From Lolium rigidum (Eukaryota > Streptophyta > Magnoliopsida > Poales > Poaceae): a stretch of 64,000 nucleotides of DNA. The position numbers were made by a program, and so were the translations under genes. Below the pieces are notes generated by a model. It was not told the DNA's origin. It worked only from the letters and a program-made list of their open reading frames with translations, and did no database searches. This document shows positions 55,924 through 64,000 of the stretch, in pieces. The first letter of the stretch is position 1, and each line of letters opens with the position of its first letter. Location of the stretch: assembly GCF_022539505.1 (NCBI RefSeq), contig NC_061508.1, positions 341,757,484 through 341,821,483 on the forward strand. Direction: 5' to 3'.

Positions 55924-55941
55924 TCCCCGACAACGGCGCCG
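55924..55941 (-). other. Primer binding site of element D (two mismatches)
   Basis: Minus strand CGGCGCCGTTGTCGGGGA, matching the tRNA-Asp complement except at two positions. About 10 bases inside the 5' LTR. Confidence 0.8.
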
Positions 55942-55951
55942 GAAATTTGCT

Positions 55952-57551
55952 TGATGCGTGTAGTTGACACGTCCGTTGGGAACCCCAAGAGGAAGGTGTG
56001 ATGCGCACAGCGGCAAGTTTCCCTCGGTTAGAAACCAAGGTTTAATCGAACCAATGAGGAGTCAAGAAGCACGTTGAAGGTTGATGGCGGCGGGATGTAG
56101 TGCGGCGCAACACCGCAGATTCCGGCGCCAACGTGGAACCCGCACAACACAACCAAAGTACTTTGCCCCAACGAAACAGATGAGGTTGTCAATCTCACCG
56201 GCTTGCTCGTAACAAAGGATTAACCGTATTGTGTGGAAGATGATTGTTTGCGAGAGAAAATAGTAAAACAAGTATTGCAGCAGATTTGTATTTCAAGTAT
56301 TAAAGAATGGACCGGGGTCCACAGTTCACTAGAGGTGTCTCTCCCATAAGATAAAAGCATGTCGGGTGAACAAATTACAGTCGGGCAATTGACAAATAGA
56401 GAGTGCATAACAATGCACATACATGACATGATAAGTATAGTGAGATTTAATTGGGCATTACGACAAAGTACATAGACCGCCATCCAACTGCATCTATGCC
56501 TAAAAAGTCCACCTTCAGGTTATCATCCGAACCCCTTCCAAGCATTAAGTTGCAAAGCAACGGACAATTGCATTAAGTATGGTGCGTAATGTAATCAACA
56601 ACTACATCCTCGGACATAGCGCCAATGTTTTATCCCTAGTGGCAACAAGCACAACACAACCTTAGGGGTTTCTCGTCACTCCCCAGGTGTCAATGCGGGC
56701 ATGAACCCACTATCGAGCATAAATACTCCCTCTTGGAGTTAAAAGTAAAAACTTGGCCAGAGCCTCTACTAGAAACGGAGAGCATGCAAGATCATAAACA
56801 ACACATATGTAATAACTTGATAATTAACATGACATGGTATTCTCTATCCATCGGATCCCGACAAACACAACATATAGAATTACGGATAGATGATCTTGAT
56901 CATGTTAGGCAGCTCACAAGATCCAACAATAAAGCACAATGAGGAGAAGACAACCATCTAGCTACCGCTATGGACCCATAGTCCAGGGGTGAACTACTCA
57001 CTCATCACTCCGGGAGGCGACCATGGCGGTGTAGAGTCCTCCCGGGAGATGAATCCCCTCTCCGGCAGGGTGCCGGAGGAGATCTCCGTAATCCCCCGAG
57101 ATGGGATCGGCGGCGGCGGCGTCTCGCAAGGTTTTCCGTATCGTGGTTTTTCGCATCGGGGGTTTCGCGACGGAGGCTTTAAGTAGGCGGAAGGGCAGAG
57201 TCGGGGCCGACGAGGGGGCCACACCATAGGGCGGCGCGGGCCCCCTAGGCCGCGCCGCCTTGTGGTGTCGCCACCTCGTGGCCCCACTTCGTATGTTCTT
57301 CGGTCTTCCGGAAGCTCCGTGGAAAAATAGGCCCCCGGGTCTTCGTTTCGTCCAATTCCGAGAATATTTCGTTACTAGGATTTCGAAACCAAAAACAGCA
57401 GTAAAACGAGGAACCGGCACTTAGGCATCTTGTTAATAGGTTAGTTCCAGAAAATGCACGAATATGACATAAAGTGTGCATAAAACATGTAGGTATCATC
57501 AATAATATGGCATAGAACATAAGAAATTATCGATACGTCGGAGACGTATCA
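55952..57551 (-). repeat. 5' LTR of element D (1600 bp)
   Basis: On plus TGATGCGTGTAGTTGACACG to GAGACGTATCA. Confidence 0.94.
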
Positions 57552-57800
57552 CATTGTAGCAAGCGCCGCCGCCGGCCAGCACGTAGCACCATTGTCGGCC
57601 GCACGTAATGCCGCCGCCGACCTGTGGTAGCAAACCCCCGATGCCAATGTAGCAAATCCCCGCCGCCGCTGTAGCAAGCGCCGGCGGCGGCGGCTATGGT
57701 AGAAAGTCCCTGCATCCGTTGTAGCAAACGCCGCCACCGACCGTGGTAGCAAATCCCCGCCGCGGTTGTAGCAAGCGCCACCGCAACTTGTAGCAAATCT
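57552..57800. repeat. GTAGCAA tandem array, right part
   Basis: Repeated TTGTAGCAAGCGCC, GTGGTAGCAAATCCCCGCC and similar words, the continuation of the array at 50700-50888. Confidence 0.8.
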
Positions 57801-58169
57801 AGCTGCGGCTCGTGGCCTGAGACGGTGGCCATCGACGACCCTGTTTCTATGGCCATGGCGGAGGGGCAGAGGGGCGGAGCATGGCGTGGAGATGGGGAGG
57901 GCAGGGGCCAGAGTGGTACACCCAGGGGGTGGTAGAGAGAAAGTGGTCCGGAGAGGTCGCGCCGGTGCCGGTGCCAGAGGCACGTCGACGGCTGTGGGGA
58001 GAGTGGGAAAATTAATGGCGTTGAGGTGGGGAATTATCTGGTCGGGGAGTTGGGAGAGATAAACGAGTGGAGCAGAGCAACGATGAAGAGATAAGATCTG
58101 AGGTGGGTCCCAGGCACAATGCCCCCGGGGGAAGCAAAGCGTTTTCCAATGAATAAACGATTCAGTTGT

Positions 58170-58253
58170 TGGAGCGAAGTTGGTTAGCAGCGCAGTTCTC
58201 TTGCGCCCCCGCTCGGAAGGTCCCGAGTTCGAAATCCGTTGGGCGCAACTCAT
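58170..58253 (+). other. tRNA-like sequence (SINE head or decayed tRNA)
   Basis: GAAGTTGGTTAGCAGC resembles an A box/D arm; GCGCA and TGCGC can pair around a 7-base loop (GTTCTCT) like an anticodon arm; GAGTTCGAAATCC resembles a B box/T arm with one extra base. The acceptor stem pairs only partly (GTTG with CAAC). A functional tRNA is unlikely; a tRNA-derived SINE head or pseudo-tRNA fits better. Confidence 0.35.
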
Positions 58254-58309
58254 TTTTGGACGAAAAAGGAAAGTCGCGGTCGGAAACCGAGCGCGCGCGA
58301 GGTCGACCG

Positions 58310-58558
58310 CGTCCTAGGGCCGTCCCCAATTGGGGCACTTCTTGAAATTGCCCCAATAGGTGTATACCAATTGGGGCACTAGTTAAACTGCCCCAATAGG
58401 TGTATACCAATTGGGGTATTGGGGCACTTCTCAAAACTGCCCAATAGGTAGGGCATTAGAGGCATTTTGGCAAAAGTGTCTCTAAAAGAGGGTATTTAGG
58501 GGCACTTTGAAAAGTGCCCCAGGGCAAAGTGCCCCTAAATTCCTACCGTGTAGTAGTG
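58310..58558. mobile_element. CACTA element end with subterminal repeats
   Basis: Inverted, the right end reads CACTACTACACGGTAGGAAT. Inside lie three 40-41-base direct repeats starting CAATTGGGG at 58327, 58368 and 58408, plus GGGGCACTTT/AAAGTGCCCC inverted motifs near 58500. The left half of the element is missing or unrecognised. Confidence 0.65.
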
Positions 58559-58915
58559 ATTGAGAAACCGACGATTCATGCCTTGATCTGCTGGCGGCTG
58601 TGGTGGCCGTGAGCCTAGAGAGGACGCCTGGCGGCGGCGATTTGGGAATGGAGCCGCGGCGAGCTCGTCCCAAGAAACGATAGAAGATTGAATCCATTAC
58701 CGTGCCGGCCTGGCCCAGTTAAAATGGAAGGAAAATATTCCACCTGAATTAATCTCATTATCTGGCTATATGCTCGTCGCTCGCTCGTCATTTGTGGAAG
58801 TCGTTTTTTTTTTTGCAGGGTTGTGGACGTCTTTTGTTCGGATTTCATACACTAGAGGAAAAGCATTTTCAAGAAACACTTCTGTTCCCATTTCATACAT
58901 AGAATTCTCTATTTG
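58559..58915. other. Unidentified DNA
   Basis: Mixed composition; short minus-strand frames without recognised motifs; a T run at 58805-58814. Nothing I can support. Confidence 0.35.
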
Positions 58916-59128
58916 TTAACACTGGCACAAATATTTGGCCCCATCAAATAAATTACTCCCAGCTGTCAGAGTAGCACTGTATTTGGCCAATTGAAGAATA
59001 CTTTTGGAGGAACCGACTAGAGACGCGGTGGTGATGGCGTCGCATTGGCTGATGAGCACCTCAAGAGGGTCTTCCGTAAACACCTTGTGAAACAGCCTAG
59101 ATCCACAAACCATGCTCGATTCCGCCAT
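58916..59128 (-). CDS. Hypothetical ORF, 70 aa, minus strand
   Basis: ATG at 59128 in the context GCGATGGCG opens MAESSMVCGSRLFHKVFTED, followed by PLEVLISQCDAITTASLVGS and ending LFDGAKYLCQC. Codon use and composition look gene-like and the start has a good plant context, but I recognise no family. It lies about 580 bases from, and divergent to, the candidate gene starting at 59705. Could be a terminal exon, a captured fragment or chance. Confidence 0.25.
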   Translation of the reverse strand: MAESSMVCGSRLFHKVFTEDPLEVLISQCDAITTASLVGSSKSILQLAKYSATLTAGSNLFDGAKYLCQC

Positions 59129-59528
59129 CGCAAGTAGGCAGGTGGTACGATGGGGTTGGAGATTTTCTTGAGAGATTTACTGATTGGGACTTTAGGATAG
59201 AGATGGTGATCAATGACAGCAGGTGGGGGTTTGAGATGGAGAACAGATGCACTCAAACTGGACACTGGATATGATGCGAAAGTGCCATGGCGGAGACGCT
59301 GGCACGTGCTATGGAACGTGGGCAAATGGAAGGCTAATTTTCTGGGGCGTTTGTTTGGTTTCCCTAGACAACTCGCCAGGTCACCAATCCGTGTGACACC
59401 AACCAGGGTTATCTCGTCCATCCATCAAGCGATCGATCGATCTAGAGGAGATGAGAAGAGAGAGAGAACCGAAAATTCATCTTCTTCCCGCCCTTCTCTT
59501 TCACTTGTTCAAAGCTGTCTCCCCTTTG

Positions 59529-59535
59529 TATAAGT
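59529..59535 (+). promoter_or_regulatory. TATA-like element upstream of candidate gene
   Basis: GTATAAGTA about 170 bases before the ATG at 59705, with CT-rich sequence upstream and a TTTTCTAGGGTTCCCA leader downstream. Confidence 0.35.
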
Positions 59536-59626
59536 ACAAGTCCATTGCATTCCCCTAGTTTTCTAGGGTTCCCAAGTTCCTCCCGCGGCCGCCACGAGAG
59601 TCCTCCAGGGTTCCATTCCGATCGAC

Positions 59627-59686
59627 ATGAATTCATTGATCGCGACTTTTGTAGCAAAAAGGGAGTGGTCTAAGTTTCGTTTGTAA
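59627..59686 (+). CDS. Upstream ORF (19 aa) in leader of candidate gene
   Basis: ATG at 59627 gives MNSLIATFVAKREWSKFRL and stops at 59686, 18 bases before the main ATG. If the gene is real this uORF could reduce translation of the main frame. Confidence 0.3.
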   Translation: MNSLIATFVAKREWSKFRL

Positions 59687-59704
59687 GCTATTGAGGTTTT
59701 CTGC

Positions 59705-60715
59705 ATGGCTGAACGGGTGGAGCAGTCGGCGGAACCGGCCGCTCAACTGAGCCCGGATCCAACTCCGCAGGCCACTCCGCAAGCAAGAGGGCATACTATC
59801 GTAAGTGTTACTCCACAATCATTGCATATTATAACCGATTATTTATTTCTTGATCTTTTACTTTGCCATCTATGCATGGCATAAGTTCAACTAAGTATCA
59901 GTCGATGTATAATCACCATAAATGGTTCATTGGTTGTTGTATTCAGTTCTTAGTATTTTGATCCAAAGTGACCACACTCTTCCTACGAGAAGTATGCATA
60001 TGGATGGAAATTTCCAGCACTTTGGAGTATTTTGACTGAAAAATTATAGGCAATTCATGGATGTATATGTGTTATTGTCTGTTTAAATGTGAAGACACAC
60101 AATCTCCACATGTGAATAGTCTACATATTGATGAACCATGTATCCTTAGATCAACTTGAGAGCAATATTTGTATTTCCCACCAAAAAAAGGCAGCTAGAT
60201 AAAGATTGGTTGGTTGAGCACATAAATTCAGTTTTGGTTTGAACTTTGCGTGTTAATATCCTATTTCTCGTGGGTTTTTGAAGAGGCAGATTGCAAGACT
60301 TCAGAAGCCTGCCACGGCCGCAGCTGGAGCCTGGAGAGCAAGTTGGCGGGAAACTGCTACGGGAGAGCAAGCCAACGAGCTGATGTTGTTGGAGAAGAAG
60401 GTAGTGGCGGATGGCTGCTGGTGGAGGGGAACATGGCCATGGATTCTTGCTTCAACAACTGATTCGCCTGTCCCTTTGGGCACCTTCCCCATTTCCCTTC
60501 TGCAGCTCGACCTCACCAGTTGGAGTGTTCCTTTGGCCTGTTATTCTGTGAACATTTCGCTTATGAATCTCAGAGAACAGGACGAGGATATGCTGAAGTC
60601 AGGGCCAAAATCTTGCATGTTTCTGGCCTTATTTTGTCCTCGTGATGATGCATCATTTAGGCACAAAAGTGGGTGCTCAGTATCAAAATGCACACACCTA
60701 TACATGCTGTTTTGA
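59705..60715 (+). CDS. Candidate two-exon host gene, about 175 aa, unknown function
   Basis: Exon 1 (59705-59800) starts MAERVEQSAEPAAQLSPDPT and ends in phase 0 at a strong donor, ATC|GTAAGTG. An AT-rich intron follows. A usable acceptor TTTTTGAAG lies at 60283, after which the frame reads RQIARLQKPATAAAGAWRAS, WRETATGEQANELMLLEKKV and stays open to 60715. The first 70 residues (Ala/Pro/Gln-rich, then a Glu/Lys/Leu helix that may form a short coiled coil) look gene-like; the Trp- and Cys-rich remainder looks less so and may be untranslated or another intron (GAAGAAG|GTAGTG near 60400 is a possible donor). A TATA box and leader precede it. No family recognised; transposon-derived origin cannot be excluded. 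Confidence 0.35.
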
Positions 60716-61952
60716 ACTGTTAATGTCATTTAAGTGGAAAAATGGCATATTTGATATGCATTTTTCCAAGATTTCTTTATGTAATGCCATATTTCCAAGA
60801 GTCATTTATGTAATGGTATGATTCCAGTTGCCAATAGTTGCGGTGGCATATAACCAGTTAACCTCAGAATCTGTATGATCTGATCGGTATAGCTAACCCA
60901 AATAACCATGTGTAGCAGCACAAATTCAAAAGAAAGCTACCGCCGCCAAATGCATTGAACCAGCCACGTTGTGCGAAACACGATGCAGGTGGCGATGCGA
61001 AGCTCGCGTGTTCATCTAGTCACATTTAAAAATATGCGTCCGAACCAAAACAGAACACATGTAAAACATATACATAAATTGCACTGCATGGTTCCTAATC
61101 AAAACAAAGCACAAGTAGGTTGTTATACAGTATAAACAGTAGAGCAATTTACAGTCATGTGAGCTTGCCAGCAGGGCGACCTACCTTGGGAGCTGGCATG
61201 TCGAAGATCTCGTGGGAGAGAGCGATGTGCCTATCCGCTCCGCTTGGCGCATGCGGACCCGGCAGCCTGCTTCATCCCCGGAAGCTTGGTAACGACACAC
61301 ATCGGAGCTTAGGGCGGCTTAGATGTGCGCCATCGAAGTGAGGAAGAAGTCGTGGTAAACCAGCAACACGACACCAGTGTGCCTCTCCGTGCTGCTCGGT
61401 GCACAAATGAAGCGAAGTGGTTGTTCGAGATCTAGAGGCGGCATCGATCGGCATCATAGAAGGTGAAGATACGGCAAACCGGCAGTGCGAACAGGAGGTG
61501 CCTCTCTTCCCCTCTGCTCGGCTTGCCGGAATCCGATTGCCGGCAGAATCGTCGGTTGCTCTGATAGGTTAGGATACTTTGGCTTGGACTGGAGTAGTGA
61601 CGAGGGGTGACCTCGGCAATGTCCATGTTTATGAACTTGGGTTTCAGAGAAAGAGGTGCACTAGTGATTTCGTAGGCTTATATCAGATAAACAAGGGTGT
61701 CCAATGTTATTGATAGAAAACACAAAATCGTCAAGTTACTAGAATCGATCTAGGGTTACGACGACTATGCCACGAGTCAATCTAAGTCCCCTCCCTGTTG
61801 GTCCTCCCAGCCTTCTGGCTCTGAAAGTCCAATGCACGTCAGTTACAGATACAAAGATGAACTTATGTCAATGTCGGTAACTAAATGGGCTTTTACTTGT
61901 TCTTTATGTCTGGTTCCTGGCTTTTGGATGCTTCCAAGTCGAAAATGGTGAA
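60716..61952. other. Unidentified DNA
   Basis: 60716-61100 is AT-rich with two copies of a TTTATGTAATG(C/G)(C/T)AT phrase. 61150-61640 is mixed with short frames on both strands. No gene or element end supported. Confidence 0.35.
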
Positions 61953-62353
61953 TGGAACCTGGGTACGCGCGCACCCGTTTACGAAAAGTTCAAAAAAATA
62001 CTATGTAAAAGTTTCCAAAAAATGTGAAGTAAATTTTTGCATGTAGATATTATGTTGGTACTTACTCATGTGTGTTTTCACGGAAAAATACCATTGTGTG
62101 TGACCTACACAAAAATGACAAAATGCAAATTTCTATTCCTGTGAATAGTACAAATTCCTGTTCACTATTCTCATTTGGACATTTTGTCATTTTTATACAG
62201 GCCACACACAATGGTATTTTTTCGTGAAAACTCACACGAGTAAGTATCAACATAATATGTACATGCAAAATTTTACTTCACATTTTTTGGAAACTTTTAA
62301 ATAGCATTTTTTTTGAACTTTTCGTAAACGGGTGCGCGCGTACCCAGGTTCCA
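61953..62353. mobile_element. Fold-back MITE with very long inverted repeats (401 bp)
   Basis: Left TGGAACCTGGGTACGCGCGC and the same sequence inverted at the right end. The two arms of about 160-180 bases each are near-complementary (for example CACACACAATGGTATTTTT against its inverse) around a centre near 62140. No clear target duplication. The terminus resembles the right end of MULE 2 (CGGAACCCGGGTACGCGCG), suggesting a Mutator-type MITE. Confidence 0.8.
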
Positions 62354-62501
62354 ATCCTCTGGGTCGGCTTCCAAGTTCTCTATTTAATTATAGGCTTCGT
62401 GGGCTCCTTCCTGGATCCATACCGGAAACGCTAATCGTGCGGACCGATAATTATTACCCAGGCCAGGCGTGGGTTTGGCTGAAATTTTCTAAATCACGTG
62501 A

Positions 62502-62575
62502 GATGGTATATATAGGAAGGGGTAATATGTACCAGCTCGATGGTATATATAGGAAGGGGTAATATGTACCAGCTA
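62502..62575. repeat. Perfect 37-bp tandem duplication containing TATATATA
   Basis: GATGGTATATATAGGAAGGG and the following 17 bases occur at 62502-62538 and again at 62539-62575, differing only at the last base. No gene downstream that I can support. Confidence 0.9.
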
Positions 62576-63010
62576 GCATAAAGAAGGACCGTCACACAGA
62601 ATCCTCCGGAGATACAAAGGGACCGTGGGTAAGGTGATATTATGGTATTTTAGGAGATACAGAGGGATCCTCCGGAGTTTACTACCACTGAGGCACTGAC
62701 AGAGTAACAGACGTACTGGCGGACATTTACTAATTGGACCTTGATAGTACTATAGCACTATTTAGTCTACCGGAGTGCTCCACCCAAATTAGGAAATAAA
62801 TTAATCCAACATCTGTGCGTTCTGAAAATAGAAATATTAATTCCCCACGTCTCCTCCTACCGCCCAGGTCAGCACAGGAACTACGGAGAACGCCATTCCA
62901 GTTTCTCTGCTCTGTCGCAAGTTTTTGACGAGTAAAAAAAGGGAGGCAGCAGCCCTGTAAAACAACACACCACACAACAACTAGTTTTGTGATCTCATTT
63001 GAAGATGTAA
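62576..63010. other. Unidentified DNA with short repeats
   Basis: GGAGATACAAAGGGACCGTG and GGAGATACAGAGGGATCCTC are two related copies about 60 bases apart near 62600-62680. No gene supported. Confidence 0.35.
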
Positions 63011-63109
63011 AAATTGCAGCGGTGAATGTAGAAAAGAAGATAAAGTTACATCCAGTTGAATCAAACCTGGGATCACAAAAGCATATTAGTGTGGTAACCT
63101 TGATCCATT

Positions 63110-63380
63110 CAAATATTCTAGATGTAGAAAAATAATAAAAAATACATCCAGATGCCTAAAGTTTCACCTAAAATTGGGAAAAAACACCTAGAAACTTTCA
63201 TCAATCTAGATGTAGGAAAAGGGTAGGAAATACATCTAGTTACAAAAACAAGCCCCAGAATTAGGAGAAAAAATACTATTCATACATCCAATTACAAAAA
63301 TATTACTTATAGAATTGACAAAAAAAAATAAGAGTAGTACAACCCGACACAAAAAGTTACATCTAGCATGACAGCTCGTC
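63110..63380. repeat. AT-rich diverged repeat with CTAGATGTA/ACATCTAG words
   Basis: The words CTAGATGTAG, ACATCCAG, TACATCTAGT and TACATCTAGC recur between AT-rich spacers, suggesting a decayed tandem repeat of roughly 100 bases. It precedes a GC-rich block, the same polarity as inside MULE 2. Confidence 0.4.
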
Positions 63381-63609
63381 CATTTGTACCTCAAAAATCT
63401 GCACCCAAAATTACTTAATATACCCAAATCGAGCGGAGTTGGAGGTACCTGTGCTAGGATAGGCTGTGGGAGACCTGAGGCCATGAAGAAGGTGACGGCC
63501 TCCCAAGCATCTGATACGGCCGTCACGGTACAGCCGTAAGGTCGAACGCCGCCTCCATCGCGCGTCCGCCCGTCGGAGTTCGTGTTCGTCGGGGCCGAAC
63601 CGGTGAGCT

Positions 63610-63721
63610 GCTAGCGGAGGTTGGCCGCGTGGATGAGTCGTAGGCGGAGGTCGCGCGCGCCAGGGCTGGGCGGCTGAGTCGCTGGCGGAGGTCGACCGCG
63701 CCGAGGCCGGGCGGGTGAGTC
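63610..63721. repeat. GC-rich short tandem repeat (41-bp unit)
   Basis: Units starting GCTAGCGGAGG (63610), GTAGGCGGAGG (63640) and GCTGGCGGAGG (63681), each ending GAGTC; lengths 30, 41 and 41. Minus-strand frames across it (63411-63740, 63523-63942) are repeat-driven, though the whole block could be a captured exon. Confidence 0.7.
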
Positions 63722-64000
63722 GACGGCGGATGCGCACCAACGCCGCCTCCAGTTCCCGGCATTGGGGAGAGACGGGATTCCTGACTTTGGGGAGAAACGG
63801 GAGAGGCCGATTTGCAGACGAAGACGAAGACCACGCGAGAAGAAAGACCAGGGGTGAATTTACTGCTTACAGCCTGTCCACGTGCAGCACATGAACCACT
63901 CAACATTTCAGATGAACCGTTAGATGGAGATCCGACGGGCACAAGCGGGGAGCACAGTGTAAGACAACACAGTGCCTTGGCAATAATTAGAATTCAGGTT
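63722..64000. other. GC-rich flank, possible MULE right arm
   Basis: GATGAACCGTTAGATGGAGATCCGACG near 63911 resembles phrases common near grass Mutator-like termini, but no inverted partner or target duplication is visible in the window. Confidence 0.25.

Larger units (their letters stand above)
50889..57551 (-). mobile_element. Complete non-autonomous Athila-like element D (6663 bp)
   Basis: LTRs 50889-52485 (1597 bp) and 55952-57551 (1600 bp), perfect 5-bp duplication CATTG (50884-50888 and 57552-57556). On the minus strand: primer site 55924-55941, coding module 55721-55076, noncoding 3' domain, pre-LTR motif. No pol genes. LTR family as in A and C but with a different 3' tip (TGACACG/ACACGCATCA). 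Confidence 0.95.
50437..58147. mobile_element. Mutator-like element (MULE 3), split by element D
   Basis: A perfect 9-bp duplication AATGAATAA flanks it (50428-50436 and 58148-58156). Terminal inverted repeats start GGATAACGCTGAGCGTCCCC and GGAAAACGCTTTGCTTCCCC, then CGGGGG. Without element D and one CATTG it is about 1043 bp. The interior is a tandem array of TAGCAA-containing GC-rich units with no transposase, so it is non-autonomous. Minus-strand frames 50464-50925 and 57549-58253 follow the repeat and are not supported as genes. Confidence 0.85.

Noticed and set aside
57549..58253. 234-codon minus ORF with FATTDAG/GGACYNRGGDLL repeats
   Set aside because: Follows the GTAGCAA minisatellite of MULE 3 and runs across the element's right border at 58147, so it cannot be an ancestral gene.
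50267..58558. A single large CACTA element bounded by the two CACTA-type ends
   Set aside because: The termini differ after the first five or six bases (CACTAGTGGAAAA versus CACTACTACACGG), so they are not ends of one element.
1..64000. CRISPR-like or phage-like arrays
   Set aside because: All direct repeats found are LTRs, minisatellites or CACTA subterminal repeats; no regular spacer array and all context is plant nuclear.

Overview
The window looks like repeat-dense DNA from a Pooideae grass (wheat, barley, rye, oat or ryegrass type). The evidence is Gypsy elements of the Athila/Sabrina kind with LTRs starting TGATACGTCTCC, a decayed Ty1-copia gag of the type common in Triticeae, CACTA ends, Stowaway and Tourist/Harbinger MITEs, Mutator-like elements and poly(A) retroposons. 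Almost everything is mobile DNA or its decay. Two runs of exactly 100 N (3526-3625, 50317-50416) are scaffold gaps. I found no rRNA, CRISPR array or bacterial-style operon, and no confident conserved host gene.

Layout. 53-3377: long LTR-like sequence. 3378-10815: pieces of Athila-like elements in both orientations around a gap. 10816-15125: several Harbinger/Tourist/Stowaway elements, some nested; two carry the same kind of acidic, coiled-coil ORF. 15126-18025: dead Copia element with a poly(A) retroposon inserted (14-bp target duplication). 18026-22462: truncated Athila-like element on the minus strand. 22490-23945: CACTA relic in a MITE. 23949-27481: a 383-bp MITE split by two Mutator-like elements and one Stowaway, each with its own target duplication. 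27485-30556: low-copy or unidentified DNA with a 54-bp coding-phase minisatellite. 30557-32620: another LTR-like stretch. 32628-47602: a non-autonomous LINE-like retroposon split by two complete Athila-like elements in opposite orientations. 47603-50316: unidentified DNA and small MITEs, then a CACTA end running into a gap. 50437-58147: a Mutator-like element (9-bp duplication) holding a third complete Athila-like element. 58148-64000: tRNA-like sequence, CACTA end, a candidate two-exon gene near 59.7-60.7 kb, a fold-back MITE, short tandem repeats and a GC-rich segment.

The clearest pattern is among the Athila-like elements. The three complete copies (32859-39655, 40401-47281, 50889-57551) and the partial one at 3626-8263 share related LTR starts and a long 3' noncoding domain. 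Each carries a different short coding module: an acidic protein with a hydrophobic C-terminus; a gag plus dead protease; an unfamiliar protein with a frameshift; and a gag-protease tail. None shows reverse transcriptase, RNase H or integrase, so they would depend on enzymes supplied in trans. The nested insertions also give a clear relative order of events.
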